The notes beneath the pieces are model-generated. The model did no database searches and was not told the DNA's origin. It saw nothing but the letters and a program-made list of their open reading frames with translations. Source: Acidobacteriaceae bacterium (lineage in GTDB: Bacteria > Acidobacteriota > Terriglobia > Terriglobales > Acidobacteriaceae). Taken from it: 64,000 nucleotides of DNA. The DNA lies in the NCBI GenBank assembly GCA_030041305.1, contig JASHOC010000165.1, positions 1 through 64,000 on the forward strand, in the 5' to 3' direction. The position numbers and the translations under genes are program-made. Shown here in pieces: positions 44,051 to 52,908 of this stretch (positions are counted from its first letter, which is position 1; every line of letters starts with the position of its first letter).

Positions 44051-44467
44051 CTATCGGTCCTCGTGAGTGAAGGTGAGCGAGGCGGAGTTGATGCAGTAGC
44101 GCAGACCGGTGGGGCGTGGTCCGTCTGGGAAGACATGGCCCAGGTGGCCGCCGCAACGGGCGCAGGTGACCTCGATGCGGCGCATGCCGTAGCTGCGGTC
44201 CTCATGCTCCGCGACAGATTTGGAATCGGCGGGGATGGTGAAGCTGGGCCAGCCGCACTCGGAGTCGAATTTGGCTCCGCTCAAAAACAGCAGGGCTCCG
44301 CAGCCGGCGCAGTGGTAGGCGCCGGTTTCATGATTTTCAGTCAGCGCGCCGGTGAACGGCCGCTCAGTGCCTTTTTCGCGCAGGACGTGGTACTGCTCGG
44401 GCGAGAGCAGCTTGCGCCACTCAGCTTCGCTGTGCACGACGGTTCCGGATGTTTCGGGCACGGGCAC
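44051..44467 (-). CDS. msrB: Peptide-methionine (R)-S-oxide reductase
   Basis: 138-aa MsrB that repairs methionine R-sulfoxide. Zinc cysteines are C53/C56 (CAGC) and C102/C105 (CARC). The catalytic cysteine is C125 in [11 protein letters not shown], and GWPSF and [12 protein letters not shown] are intact. C71 (SECGW) is a possible resolving cysteine. There is no signal peptide, so it is cytoplasmic. It lies near ridA on the same strand (70-base gap), a small stress/repair pair that may be co-transcribed. Confidence 0.97.
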   Translation of the reverse strand: MPVPETSGTVVHSEAEWRKLLSPEQYHVLREKGTERPFTGALTENHETGAYHCAGCGALLFLSGAKFDSECGWPSFTIPADSKSVAEHEDRSYGMRRIEVTCARCGGHLGHVFPDGPRPTGLRYCINSASLTFTHEDR

Positions 44468-44536
44468 CTCCGGTGAAGTGAGGGTTGGCCAACGATGGGA
44501 TGCGCCAGGAAGCGGAAAAGGCTCGGCAGGCGGCGA

Positions 44537-44926
44537 TCAGACTTCGGCGACGACCTCGATTTCGAGAAGAACATTTTTGGGCAGACGCGCGACCTCCACG
44601 GTGGTGCGCGCGGCCGGCTCGTCCCCGTCGCGGCCCAGATATTGATCGTAGACGGCGTTCATGGCCGCGAAATCATTCATGTCTTTGAGAAAGACGGTGG
44701 CTTTGACCACGCGGTCGAGGCTGCTGCCGGCTTCTTCGAGAATGGCCTTAAGGTTTTCGAACACGCGCGTGGCCTGCTCCGCAATCCCGCCGGAGACGAC
44801 TTGCTGCGTGGCCGGGTCGAGCGGGATCTGACCGGCGGTGAAGATGAGGTTACCCACACGCACGCCTTGCGAGTAGGGACCGATGGCGGCAGGCGCGCCG
44901 TCCGTGGCGATGGCTGATCTGGTCAT
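44537..44926 (-). CDS. ridA: RidA family reactive intermediate/imine deaminase
   Basis: 129 aa. Hydrolyses 2-aminoacrylate-type imines produced by PLP enzymes. The family signature is complete: GPYSQG (Tyr18), [60 protein letters not shown] with the carboxylate-binding Arg107 and catalytic Glu near 122. The ATG is the first in the ORF. It is upstream of msrB. Confidence 0.95.
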   Translation of the reverse strand: MTRSAIATDGAPAAIGPYSQGVRVGNLIFTAGQIPLDPATQQVVSGGIAEQATRVFENLKAILEEAGSSLDRVVKATVFLKDMNDFAAMNAVYDQYLGRDGDEPAARTTVEVARLPKNVLLEIEVVAEV

Positions 44927-45226
44927 GGCTCCGATTGTAATGGCGCCGGACGGCGAAACCGCTCCTCCGGGGCTAAATGGGCCGGCGGAAAAACGCGTCC
45001 AAAGTCGCGCCCTTTTCAGAACCCAGTTTTCGAATGTGTGTTTCCGCGGCGTGTTGAGCCCGAGGCGGGCCCCAGCGGGTCTATGGCAAGGCGCCCGGCG
45101 AGCTTCCGGGCGTAGGCCGGCAGCGATGCGAATTGGACCGGATCAATCTCCTCAAGAGGAGTGTAAGTGTTTGAAAATAAGGCATCTGCCTTTTGAAGCC
45201 TGCGTAAGTGTTTGAAAACAGATAAC
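44927..45226. other. Non-coding stretch with 41-bp-periodic repeats
   Basis: Mostly non-coding. The far end carries three exact copies of GTAAGTGTTTGAAAA at 45163, 45204 and 45245, spaced 41 bases apart (see the repeat entry). Minus-strand ORF 45016-45375 reads through all three and is probably chance. Confidence 0.5.
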
Positions 45227-45259
45227 TTATCTTTGGATTTGGAGGTAAGTGTTTGAAAA
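45163..45259. repeat. Three GTAAGTGTTTGAAAA repeats at exact 41-base spacing
   Basis: Repeats at 45163-45177, 45204-45218 and 45245-45259 are identical over 15 bases. Each spacer contains a short palindrome: AAGGCATCTGCCTT, AGATAACTTATCT and, after the third, TTCGGCCGAA. The third repeat overlaps the 3' coding end of the small minus-strand gene at 45227-45406. Confidence 0.8.
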
Positions 45260-45406
45260 GAGGGCGGATGTTCGGCCGAATGGCGCGGGTTTGCGTTGCG
45301 CCTGGCGCTTGCGCTGCTGGTTCTGGAAACAGAGGTCGTGGCGGTTGAGGGCGGGCATGGCGCAGCGGGCGCCATTGATGCCGGTGTAGCGACAGCGGGA
45401 TTCCAT
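45227..45406 (-). CDS. 59-aa cysteine-rich small protein (CxY...C...C...C type), missed by the ORF track
   Basis: Begins MESRCRYTGINGARCAMPAL, continues NRHDLCFQNQQ, and ends RTSALFSNTYLQIQR. The pattern C-x9-C-x10-C-x2-N resembles a zinc-ribbon-like family of short proteins that I recall as common in Acidobacteriota (CxY...G...C...PAL...C...H), where the last ligand is usually His; here it is Asn. The ending FSNTY is encoded by the repeat at 45245. It may be an active small protein or a truncated member of a longer family. Below 60 aa, so absent from the track. Confidence 0.6.
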   Translation of the reverse strand: MESRCRYTGINGARCAMPALNRHDLCFQNQQRKRQAQRKPAPFGRTSALFSNTYLQIQR

Positions 45407-45797
45407 GAAGCGCCCCTTTGAAAATCGATTCCTGCCGTCAGGAGTTTTCGAGACGGAGGCTGTTGGCTTTGAGCGAGTTAGCGCCGCTAGGCGGCGTAGC
45501 GAGTTAGCAAGTTAGCGGCATCGGTCCAATTTTCGTGCCGCATTGTGAGGCGAAGCCCAATGAGCGATTCCTAGGACGCTTTTGAGCGTAGCGGAGAACG
45601 GGGAAATGACCGGCAAGGGAATTCGTGGTGGAAGTGCTTGGGAATGAGGGAGAACACTTCGGTAACGAGTTGACCGCAGGTCTGGGCGCGGCGCGGCGGG
45701 TGGTTTGGCCGATTCGATACAATCGGGGCTGTCGCGTGCGCGACGATTCCCCAACGCGCCGATCGACATTCCAGGAAAAGGAAGGAAACCACCGCCG
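45407..45797. other. Intergenic region upstream of an esterase gene
   Basis: About 390 bases. Contains GCGAGTTAGC words around 45474-45512 next to a GCCGCTAGGCGGC hairpin. No gene seen; divergent region between the small cysteine protein and the esterase. Confidence 0.4.
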
Positions 45798-46919
45798 ATG
45801 ATGAACTGTCTTGGTTTTGCGATTCCCTTTGCCTTTTTGGCCGGCCTGGCGCCGGCGTTTGGCCAGGCTGGCGCGGCGCAGCATCCGACGCGCCCTACGC
45901 CGCCGACGCGCGACCCGCACACGGCTGGATATGTGCAGGCCACCGAGCTGCCCGATGGCCAGCTTCCTCCGGCGAATGCGGACGGAAACTTTATCATCGG
46001 GCCCACGCATGCGCCGGCTGCGGAGTTGGAAGCGAATCCCAATGCGCCGCAGGGCGAGGTGTACGAGTTCGCCATGAGCTCGGCGGACAGCAAGTTCTAC
46101 CCAGGAATTGCGCGGGAGCTGGGGACGTTTGGGACGCCGGACCCGGAGAATCCCGCAAAGCTGATTGTGACCACCAGCCATCCTGCGCCGTATACGCGGC
46201 GGGTTGAGGTGTATGTGCCCAAACAGTATGTGCCGGGAACGCCGGCGCCCTTTATTGTGGGCGCGGATGGGCCGGACACGCTGCTGTTCGCAGCGCTCAA
46301 CAACCTGATCGCTGAGCATCGCGCGCCAGTGATGATCGCTATCTCCATCGGCAACGGCAGCGGCGACGCGCAGGGTAGCGAGCGGGGCTTGGAATATGAC
46401 ACCATGTCCGGCAAGTACGCGGAGTTTGTGGAACACGAAGTGTTGCCCGAGGTGGAAGCGCGATATCACGTGCAGTTGACGAAGGATCCGGATGGCCGGG
46501 CCACGATGGGCGGCAGCTCGGGCGCGGCGTGCGCGCTGATTATGGCCTGGTATCACCCGGAGCTTTATCATCGCGTGCTGTCGTATTCAGGCACGTTCGT
46601 CAATCAACAATGGCCGTATAATCCGAAAATTCCGCATGGCGCCTGGGAGTTCCACGAGAAGCTGATTCCCCATAGTCCGCGGAAGCCGATCCGGATCTGG
46701 ATGGAGGTGGGCGACCGGGACCTCGACAACCCCAATGTGATGCGCGACGGCATGCACGACTGGGTGGTCGCCAACGAAGACATGGCCAAAGTGCTGGCGG
46801 CCAAGGGCTATCATTACCAGTTTGTGTTCGCGCGCAACGCCGGACACACCGACCGCGCCGTAAAGGCTCAAACGCTGGCCGCGGCGCTCGAGTATCTGTG
46901 GCAGGGTTATCCGCGCTAG
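45798..46919 (+). CDS. Secreted esterase (esterase D / Fes-like)
   Basis: 373 aa with a signal peptide (CLGFAIPFAFLAGLAPAFGQ). A substrate-side segment (YTRRVEVYVPKQYVPGTPAPFIVGADG) precedes the nucleophile elbow ATMGGSSGAACALIMAWYHPELYHRVLSYSGTF (Ser in GGSSG). WMEVGDRDLDN and the late FARNAGHTDRA supply acid and histidine candidates. It is the exported counterpart of the esterase at 33083 and of enterochelin-esterase-like feruloyl esterases. AAGGAAGG lies before the ATGATG; either ATG may be used. Confidence 0.87.
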   Translation: MMNCLGFAIPFAFLAGLAPAFGQAGAAQHPTRPTPPTRDPHTAGYVQATELPDGQLPPANADGNFIIGPTHAPAAELEANPNAPQGEVYEFAMSSADSKFYPGIARELGTFGTPDPENPAKLIVTTSHPAPYTRRVEVYVPKQYVPGTPAPFIVGADGPDTLLFAALNNLIAEHRAPVMIAISIGNGSGDAQGSERGLEYDTMSGKYAEFVEHEVLPEVEARYHVQLTKDPDGRATMGGSSGAACALIMAWYHPELYHRVLSYSGTFVNQQWPYNPKIPHGAWEFHEKLIPHSPRKPIRIWMEVGDRDLDNPNVMRDGMHDWVVANEDMAKVLAAKGYHYQFVFARNAGHTDRAVKAQTLAAALEYLWQGYPR

Positions 46920-47129
46920 CGGGATCCCGGAACGCTTCTTCAGGGCGAGCTTGAGCGGTTCGATCGGATCGGAACGCCAGAGAAACTTGTGCTACTATCC
47001 CTGCAAGCGAATCGCGGCACTGCTTGAATCCATCGATTTTGGCGGTCAGCTCGACGTGCGGTTGCGAGCGCCGCGCTGGATGTCTCGGAGGCCAAGGCCT
47101 GCGGCGAGTCGCACGCGACGAGGCCTTCC

Positions 47130-48158
47130 ATGATCAATCAGCTACGCCCCTTGAGTTTGGGTGAAATCCTCGACCGGACGGCGCAGCTTTACCGGCGCAA
47201 TTTCTGGCTGTTTGCCGGAGTTTCCGCGGCGCCCACGGGCGTGATCGTGGGATTGTCGGCGGGGCTTGGAGCGGTTCTTGCCGCCACGGTCATCACCCGG
47301 CATGGAATCGGGCAAATGGGCGCCGCGGCTGGGCTGGCGGGCGGGCTGTTATTGGTTGTGGCGGCTCCGCTGCTCGTGGCTGCGCTGGTGTTTTCGCAAG
47401 CCGGACTGACGCGGGCGGCGTTGAGCGCGCACAATGGCCAAACCCTCAGCATCCGCGCCGCGCTTGGGGGCGTGCGGCCGCGCTTCGGGCGATATCTGTG
47501 GCTGCTGGTGTTACAAGGGCTGCTGGCGGCTGGAATTCCGGGCGTGATCGCCGCGGGCGCGATTGCGGGTCTCGCGGCGTTGTTGCGGTTGGCCGGCGGA
47601 GGCTCCGGCGCCGGGTTCGGGTTTCTGATTTTTCTGATCCTGGCCGCGGCGATCGCAGCAGCCGTTTGGCGGGCGCTCGGCTATGCGATGAGCCTGGCCG
47701 CGTGCGTGGTGGAGGAAAAGACCGCATGGGAGTCGATTCAGCGCGCAATGAAGTTAAGCCAGGCGGCGCGTGGACGAATTTTCGTCATGTTTCTGCTGGT
47801 GTGGGCGCTTTCGCTGGTGTTGTCGATGGTGGTCTACATTCCGGTGGCGATTATGGCGGGGATTGTGGGAGCCATGGGGCACGGGGCGCAATACGCGGCG
47901 GTGGTGCTGATTTCGGCAGAAGCCCTGAATGTTCTAGGAAACTTCGCCCTGCAAACGCTCATTGCGCCGGTATATCTGATCGCGCTGCTGCTTTTCTATT
48001 TCGACCAGCGGGTGCGCACCGAGGGGTACGACATCGAGCGCATGATGGAAGAAGCCGGATTAAGTCAATGGGCGAGAGCGGAAGCCTCACCCGGCTTGCC
48101 GAACGGCGACGCGCCTTCTGCGCCGGCGATGACCCCTGATACCGTGAAAGAGCTATGA
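47130..48158 (+). CDS. Multi-pass membrane protein of the MoxR-DUF58 operon
   Basis: 342 aa with about six hydrophobic helices (FWLFAGVSAAPTGVIVGLSAG, AAGLAGGLLLVVAAPLLVAALVF, IPGVIAAGAIAGLAALL, FLIFLILAAAIAAAVW and others). The opening RPLSLGEILDRTAQLYRRNFW resembles glycerophosphodiester-phosphodiesterase membrane-domain and DUF7544-like proteins, which often begin these operons. The function is unknown. Its stop overlaps the next start as ATGA, showing translational coupling across the whole five-gene operon. Confidence 0.8.
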   Translation: MINQLRPLSLGEILDRTAQLYRRNFWLFAGVSAAPTGVIVGLSAGLGAVLAATVITRHGIGQMGAAAGLAGGLLLVVAAPLLVAALVFSQAGLTRAALSAHNGQTLSIRAALGGVRPRFGRYLWLLVLQGLLAAGIPGVIAAGAIAGLAALLRLAGGGSGAGFGFLIFLILAAAIAAAVWRALGYAMSLAACVVEEKTAWESIQRAMKLSQAARGRIFVMFLLVWALSLVLSMVVYIPVAIMAGIVGAMGHGAQYAAVVLISAEALNVLGNFALQTLIAPVYLIALLLFYFDQRVRTEGYDIERMMEEAGLSQWARAEASPGLPNGDAPSAPAMTPDTVKEL

Positions 48159-49228
48159 ATCCTCCGCGGGCGAATTCATTCCGGCGCCGGCGGGCGCTGG
48201 CCACACTTGCCGCAGCACTGCTTGCCGCCGCGCCGGGCGAGTGCGCGATGGCAGGCAAACTGGAGGCGGGACGGGCGAACGGCAGCGTGGCGCATTACCA
48301 AAAACACCTGGCGCAACTCGACGCTGTGGTGGCTGCTTGCGCGAAGATGCGCACAGCAGCGGCCTGCAATCCAGCGCTGATCGGCCCGGACGATGAAGTC
48401 GCCTTGGCAGCGGGCGGAGGCGTGGAGCAGCGGCGGATTGGTTACGACTGGCTGCGTGCTCTGCTGGCGCGGGCGGGAGGCAAGGGAGCAAAATCGCAGC
48501 CAAACACTGGGCCAGTCCCGGCGCCCGTGGTGAAGACGCGCATCCTGGAGATGGGTGAACTGCTCAACCTGGCGCGGCAACGGCTGGCGGAGGACGCGCA
48601 GGAGGCCGCCGCGCCGCCGGCCGGGCCCAGCTACGCATCGCAGCGCGCCGCGCTCAAGACGATTCTCGCGCAACGGGAGTTTCGCGCGGTGGGCGAGGAA
48701 ACCGCCCGCGAGCGCTTTGTGGAGTGGCTGGATGCCGCCCTGAACGAGATGCTCGGCCGACTGGTGCGCCTGGGAGAACGCGAGCCGTGGATCGCTGTTG
48801 CGTTTCGCGCGCTGTTTTTGGGTGGGGTGTGCCTAGGGCTGGTGTGGGCGCTGGTGCGCGTCGAACGGCGGGCGCGGATTCGCCTGGTTCCCGATGCGCC
48901 GCCGGCCGCAGGAACCCAGCGGCTGCGCGAGTGGCAACTGTGGCTCAAGGACGCGCGCGCCATGGCGGCCACGAATCATTGGCGCGAAGCGATTCATTTC
49001 GTGTACTGGGCGGCGGTGGCGCGGCTGGAGTCGCAGCATCTGTGGCCGGCCGACCGGGCGCGCACGCCGCGCGAAGTTGTGCGCCTGCTGGCGGGCGGCG
49101 ATCCGCGACGGCAGAGCCTGGCCGCGCTGACCAGCAGTTTTGAACGGACCTGGTACGGGGGAAACGCGGCGGACGCAGCCGATTACGAAACGGCGCTGGT
49201 GCTGGCCGCCGCGCTGGGAGTGGAATGA
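48155..49228 (+). CDS. DUF4129 domain protein
   Basis: 357 aa. A signal-like N-terminus (ALATLAAALLAAAPGECAMA) is followed by a periplasmic helical region, one membrane helix (FRALFLGGVCLGLVWALV) and a C-terminal DUF4129 domain (DARAMAATNHWREAIHFVYWAAVARLE, ending in SFERTWYGGNAADAADYETAL). DUF4129 proteins sit in MoxR/DUF58 operons with unresolved roles, sometimes fused to transglutaminase-like parts. ATGA overlaps on both sides tie it to its neighbours. Confidence 0.87.
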   Translation: MNPPRANSFRRRRALATLAAALLAAAPGECAMAGKLEAGRANGSVAHYQKHLAQLDAVVAACAKMRTAAACNPALIGPDDEVALAAGGGVEQRRIGYDWLRALLARAGGKGAKSQPNTGPVPAPVVKTRILEMGELLNLARQRLAEDAQEAAAPPAGPSYASQRAALKTILAQREFRAVGEETARERFVEWLDAALNEMLGRLVRLGEREPWIAVAFRALFLGGVCLGLVWALVRVERRARIRLVPDAPPAAGTQRLREWQLWLKDARAMAATNHWREAIHFVYWAAVARLESQHLWPADRARTPREVVRLLAGGDPRRQSLAALTSSFERTWYGGNAADAADYETALVLAAALGVE

Positions 49229-50430
49229 AGCTGCCGGACTCACTGGACGCGCGTGACCGCAAGCTGCTGCTGACATGCCTGGCGGCGGTGATGGCGCTGG
49301 CATTGATAATGGGGGTTCTGGCACGCAATCAGAATCGCGATGACAATCCACTGCCCAGCAGCTATTTAACGGGTCGTCACGGAGCGCGCGCGGCCTACGA
49401 TCTGCTGGCGGCGAGCGGATATCACGTCAGGCGGTGGGAGCAGCCCCTGGGCGATCTGGCGCATATGGCGAACGCGCAAACAGTGGTGATCTTCGCCGAT
49501 CCGTTTCCGAACAGCCCTGCGGATTTTAAGGCAGTCCAGGAGATTGTTCATCGCGGAGGACGTGTGCTGGTGACGGGCGCGACTGGAGGTGAGCTGGCCC
49601 CGGGCGGGGCCGTGCGGCCGGCGACGGAGTTTCGGATGGCGGCGTGCCGGCTGACGCCGGAGGGCCTGGATGAGCTGGCCGGCTCTGGCCAGGTGTGGAT
49701 GGCTCCGGCCGCGGAGTGGACTCTGGGCAACCCGCTCTACCGCATCGAATACGACTGCGCCGGGGAGCCGGCAGTGGTGGAGTACGACCAGGGCGCGGGA
49801 CACGTGGTGTGGTGGGCCAGTGCAACGCCGCTCGAGAACGGCTCGATTGGCCGCGACGGCAACCTGGCGCTGTTTCTGAATGCGCTGGGACCGCACGCCG
49901 AACACCGCTTCTATTGGGACGAGTCGTTGCATGGCGAAACGCGCTCGGAGTGGTTTTATGCGCGGGGCGCGGCCATGAACCTGCTGTTGGCGGGGTTGGC
50001 CGCAATCGGGATGCTGGTGGTTTTCAGCTTCAGCCGGCGGAGCGGACCCGTACGCGATATGCCGGCGCCGACGCGCGCCACACCGGTGGAATTTCTGGAG
50101 GCACTGGGTTCGTTGTACGCCAAGGCAGGTGCGGCGGCGACGGCGGTCGCGCTGGCTTATGAGCGGTTCCGGCGGCGGATGAGCGAGCTGAGCGGATGCA
50201 AGGGCCAACAGATGAGCGCTGACGAGCTTGGAGCGCTGTTGAGACGGCGGTTTCCGCAGGCGGGAACGGAACTCGAAGAGGATTTGGCAGCATGCGAGGA
50301 GGCGGCGAATGAAGAGCGCCTGGCGCCGAAACGGGCGCTGGCGCTGGTGCAGGCGCTCGATCGGCACGGCGCGCTATTGGCCGCCTTGGCGCTGGGGAGA
50401 GGGACAACGAAGGCAAGGAGAGCTCGATGA
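49225..50430 (+). CDS. DUF4350 domain membrane protein
   Basis: 401 aa. An N-terminal membrane helix (KLLLTCLAAVMALALIMGVLA), then a soluble Rossmann-like segment (YDLLAASGYHVRRWEQPLGDL, VVIFADPFPNSP, GGRVLVTGATGGEL), then a second helix near residue 255 (MNLLLAGLAAIGMLVVFSF) and a helical C-terminal tail. This is the DUF4350 arrangement found beside MoxR ATPases. Function is unknown. Starts in the ATGA overlap with the DUF4129 gene. Confidence 0.85.
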   Translation: MKLPDSLDARDRKLLLTCLAAVMALALIMGVLARNQNRDDNPLPSSYLTGRHGARAAYDLLAASGYHVRRWEQPLGDLAHMANAQTVVIFADPFPNSPADFKAVQEIVHRGGRVLVTGATGGELAPGGAVRPATEFRMAACRLTPEGLDELAGSGQVWMAPAAEWTLGNPLYRIEYDCAGEPAVVEYDQGAGHVVWWASATPLENGSIGRDGNLALFLNALGPHAEHRFYWDESLHGETRSEWFYARGAAMNLLLAGLAAIGMLVVFSFSRRSGPVRDMPAPTRATPVEFLEALGSLYAKAGAAATAVALAYERFRRRMSELSGCKGQQMSADELGALLRRRFPQAGTELEEDLAACEEAANEERLAPKRALALVQALDRHGALLAALALGRGTTKARRAR

Positions 50431-51434
50431 GCGAGGAGGAGGTTTTGGAACCGGAGACGCAACGCCCAGAAGCGCCTGCAGCGCTAGCGGCGACGCGGCA
50501 GTTGGTCGCGCAGGCGCGTACGGGGTTGGGGCGCGTGATCGCCGGACAGGAAAATGCGATTGGCGAAGTGCTGGCGGTGGTGCTGGCGCAGGGGCACGGA
50601 TTGCTCGAGGGCGTGCCGGGAGTTGCGAAGACCCTGATGGTGAAAGCGGTGGGGCGGCTGCTGGGACTCGAGTTCCAACGCGTACAGGCCACTCCGGATC
50701 TGATGCCTGCCGACATTCTGGGGACTTCGATTCTGACCCCGGGAGCGGATGCGTTTACGTTTCACAAGGGACCGGTGTTTACCGATCTGCTCCTGGTGGA
50801 CGAGATCAACCGCATGCCGCCGCGGACGCAGGCGGCGCTGCTCGAGTGCATGGAAGAGCGGCAGGTGACGAGCGACGGCGTGCGGCGGACGTTACCGGCT
50901 TGGTTTACGGTCTTCGCCACGCAGAATCCTATCGAGTTTGAGGGCACCTATCCGTTGCCCGAGGCGCAGCTTGACCGTTTCCTGCTCAAGATCAAAGTGA
51001 ATTATCCGACGCCGGCCGAAGAGCGGGCGATGCTGGAGCGGCATCATGGCGCGAGCGCCGCGGGAATCTTGGAAGATGCGGCAATTGAGCCGGTGGCCGC
51101 CGATCTGCTGACGGCGGCGCGCGATGAGATTCGCGCTGTCCGCGTTGCATCCGATCTCTACGACTACATTCTCGAGCTGGTGCGGCGCACGCGCGAGTGG
51201 CCGATGTTGGGGTTGGGCGCGAGCCCGCGCGCGGCCATTTGCCTATTGCGCGTGGCGCAGGTCCTTGCGGCTTTCGAAGACCGCGATTACCTGGTCCCCG
51301 ACGACGTGAAACGGGCCGTTCTACCGACGCTGCGCCATCGGATTCTGATCAAGCCGGAGGCGGAGCTGGAAGGTTATGACGCCGATCGCGTATTGAGCGA
51401 TGTGCTGGCCGCGGCGGCAGTGCCGAGAGGGTGA
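50427..51434 (+). CDS. MoxR family AAA+ ATPase
   Basis: 335 aa. Walker A GVPGVAKT (residues 62-69), Walker B LLLVDEINR, sensor-1 region VFATQNPIEFEGTYPLPEAQLDRFLLKI with the MoxR insertion, and a C-terminal lid. MoxR ATPases act as chaperones that mature or activate client proteins, usually the VWA/DUF58 protein of the same operon. Overlaps DUF4350 (ATGA) and DUF58 (GTGATG). Cytoplasmic. Confidence 0.95.
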   Translation: MSEEEVLEPETQRPEAPAALAATRQLVAQARTGLGRVIAGQENAIGEVLAVVLAQGHGLLEGVPGVAKTLMVKAVGRLLGLEFQRVQATPDLMPADILGTSILTPGADAFTFHKGPVFTDLLLVDEINRMPPRTQAALLECMEERQVTSDGVRRTLPAWFTVFATQNPIEFEGTYPLPEAQLDRFLLKIKVNYPTPAEERAMLERHHGASAAGILEDAAIEPVAADLLTAARDEIRAVRVASDLYDYILELVRRTREWPMLGLGASPRAAICLLRVAQVLAAFEDRDYLVPDDVKRAVLPTLRHRILIKPEAELEGYDADRVLSDVLAAAAVPRG

Positions 51435-52852
51435 TGGCGGGGTCGCTCCAACCCGAGCGGGTGCGCGCGGTTTGTCGGGCGCGGGGACGGTTTGCATTTG
51501 GCCTCACGGCGCGGACGATCTGGTTATTGGTGGCCGGGCTGGCGCTGGCGCTGCCGGGGTTCTTTGATGCGCGTCTTGCCTATGGGATGTTGGCGTGGGA
51601 TGCCTTGGTGATGACCGCCGCGCTTTGGGATGGTTGGCGGCTGCCCGCGCCAGCCGCGATCACGATGGAACGCTCGTGGAGCAACGCGCCCTCGCTCGAT
51701 AGTGAAACCGAGATCGAACTGGCCGTTGAGCAACAGAGCGGAATAGCGCTCGAATGCCGAATAACGGATGATTTGCCGGAGGCGCTGGCGCCCGCGCCGG
51801 CCACGGACAAGCTGCTAGCGCTCTCCGGCAGGCGCGCGACGCTATGCTCCAAGATCGAGCCGCGCGAACGCGGGGACGCGCGCGCGGGCAGTGTTTATCT
51901 CCGCTACGCCTCGCCGCTCGGGCTGGTGGAGCGGTGGGCCGTGGCGGGGCTGGAGCAGACGGTGCGTGTCTACCCGGCGCTGCGCCGCGGCGAAGACCAG
52001 AAAATCTATCTCGCCCGCGGCCGCCAGGTTGACTTGCAGCTTCGCCAGGCGCAACAGCGGGGCTTGGGCCGGGATTTCGAAAGCCTGCGAGACTATCTGG
52101 AGGGCGACGACCTGCGCGATGTGTGCTGGACGGCGACGGCGCGGCGCGGCCAGCTCATCACGCGCCGCTACCGGACCGAGCGCAGCCAGGCGGTGTGGAC
52201 GGTGATCGACGCGGGCAGGCTGCTGCGCGCCAGGATTGTGCCGCAGGCCGGTGGGGCGGGTGGACAACCGGAGGCGCGGCGCGTGGCGCACTCGAAGCTC
52301 GACCACGCCTGCTCGACGGCCGTGGCGCTGGCGCAACTGGCCCTGTTCTCAGGCGATCGCGCGGCATTGCTGGTTTACGGACAGAATGTGCAACAGCGGG
52401 TGTTGCCCGGCCGCGGAGCAGCGCATCTACGGCTGATTGTGGAGGCCCTTGCGCAGGCGCGGGCCGAGTTGAGCGAAGCCGACCATCTGCGCGCCACGGC
52501 GGTGCTGAACCGGCTGCAGCCGCGCCGCGCGCTGATTTTGTGGATCACCGATTTGGCGGAGACGGCGATGCGGCCTGAAGTGGTGGATGGCGCGCTGCAG
52601 TTGTTGCGCCGGCATGTGCTGCTCTTTGTCGCCATGGCTCAGCCGGACGTGACGGCAATCGCCAATCAGCGGCCGAAGAATATCGACGAGATGTTCCGGG
52701 CCGCCGCCGCGCAGGAGCTGGCGGGACGGCGCGAACTTCTGCTCGCCCGTTTGCGCGAACAGGGCGCGCTGACGCTCGATCTCGATCCGGGGCACTTGAC
52801 CTCAGCGGTATTGAATGAGTATTTGAGAGTGAAAGAGCGGGCGATGGTGTGA
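51431..52852 (+). CDS. DUF58 domain protein (MoxR client)
   Basis: 473 aa. Two N-terminal membrane helices (LTARTIWLLVAGLALALPGFF and following) precede a beta-rich stretch and the DUF58 core GRDFESLRDYLEGDDLRDVCWTATARRGQLITRRYRTERSQAVWTVIDAG, a VWA-like fold with a D-x-G metal site near the end of this motif. Starts at the GTG at 51431 or the ATG at 51434, both in frame in the MoxR stop overlap. It probably forms the membrane-side client of the MoxR ATPase. Confidence 0.88.
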   Translation: MMAGSLQPERVRAVCRARGRFAFGLTARTIWLLVAGLALALPGFFDARLAYGMLAWDALVMTAALWDGWRLPAPAAITMERSWSNAPSLDSETEIELAVEQQSGIALECRITDDLPEALAPAPATDKLLALSGRRATLCSKIEPRERGDARAGSVYLRYASPLGLVERWAVAGLEQTVRVYPALRRGEDQKIYLARGRQVDLQLRQAQQRGLGRDFESLRDYLEGDDLRDVCWTATARRGQLITRRYRTERSQAVWTVIDAGRLLRARIVPQAGGAGGQPEARRVAHSKLDHACSTAVALAQLALFSGDRAALLVYGQNVQQRVLPGRGAAHLRLIVEALAQARAELSEADHLRATAVLNRLQPRRALILWITDLAETAMRPEVVDGALQLLRRHVLLFVAMAQPDVTAIANQRPKNIDEMFRAAAAQELAGRRELLLARLREQGALTLDLDPGHLTSAVLNEYLRVKERAMV

Positions 52853-52908
52853 AGGGGCAGAGATCGGGGTCAGTGTGGACGCCGATCAGGGGCAACGATG
52901 CGCTTGTT

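Noticed and set aside
45163-45259. Possible CRISPR array
   Set aside because: Repeats are only 15 bases with three units, spacers contain palindromes, and no cas gene is present.
45016-45375. 119-aa minus-strand ORF through the 41-bp repeats
   Set aside because: Another frame of the small cysteine gene; its repeated residues come from the repeated DNA.
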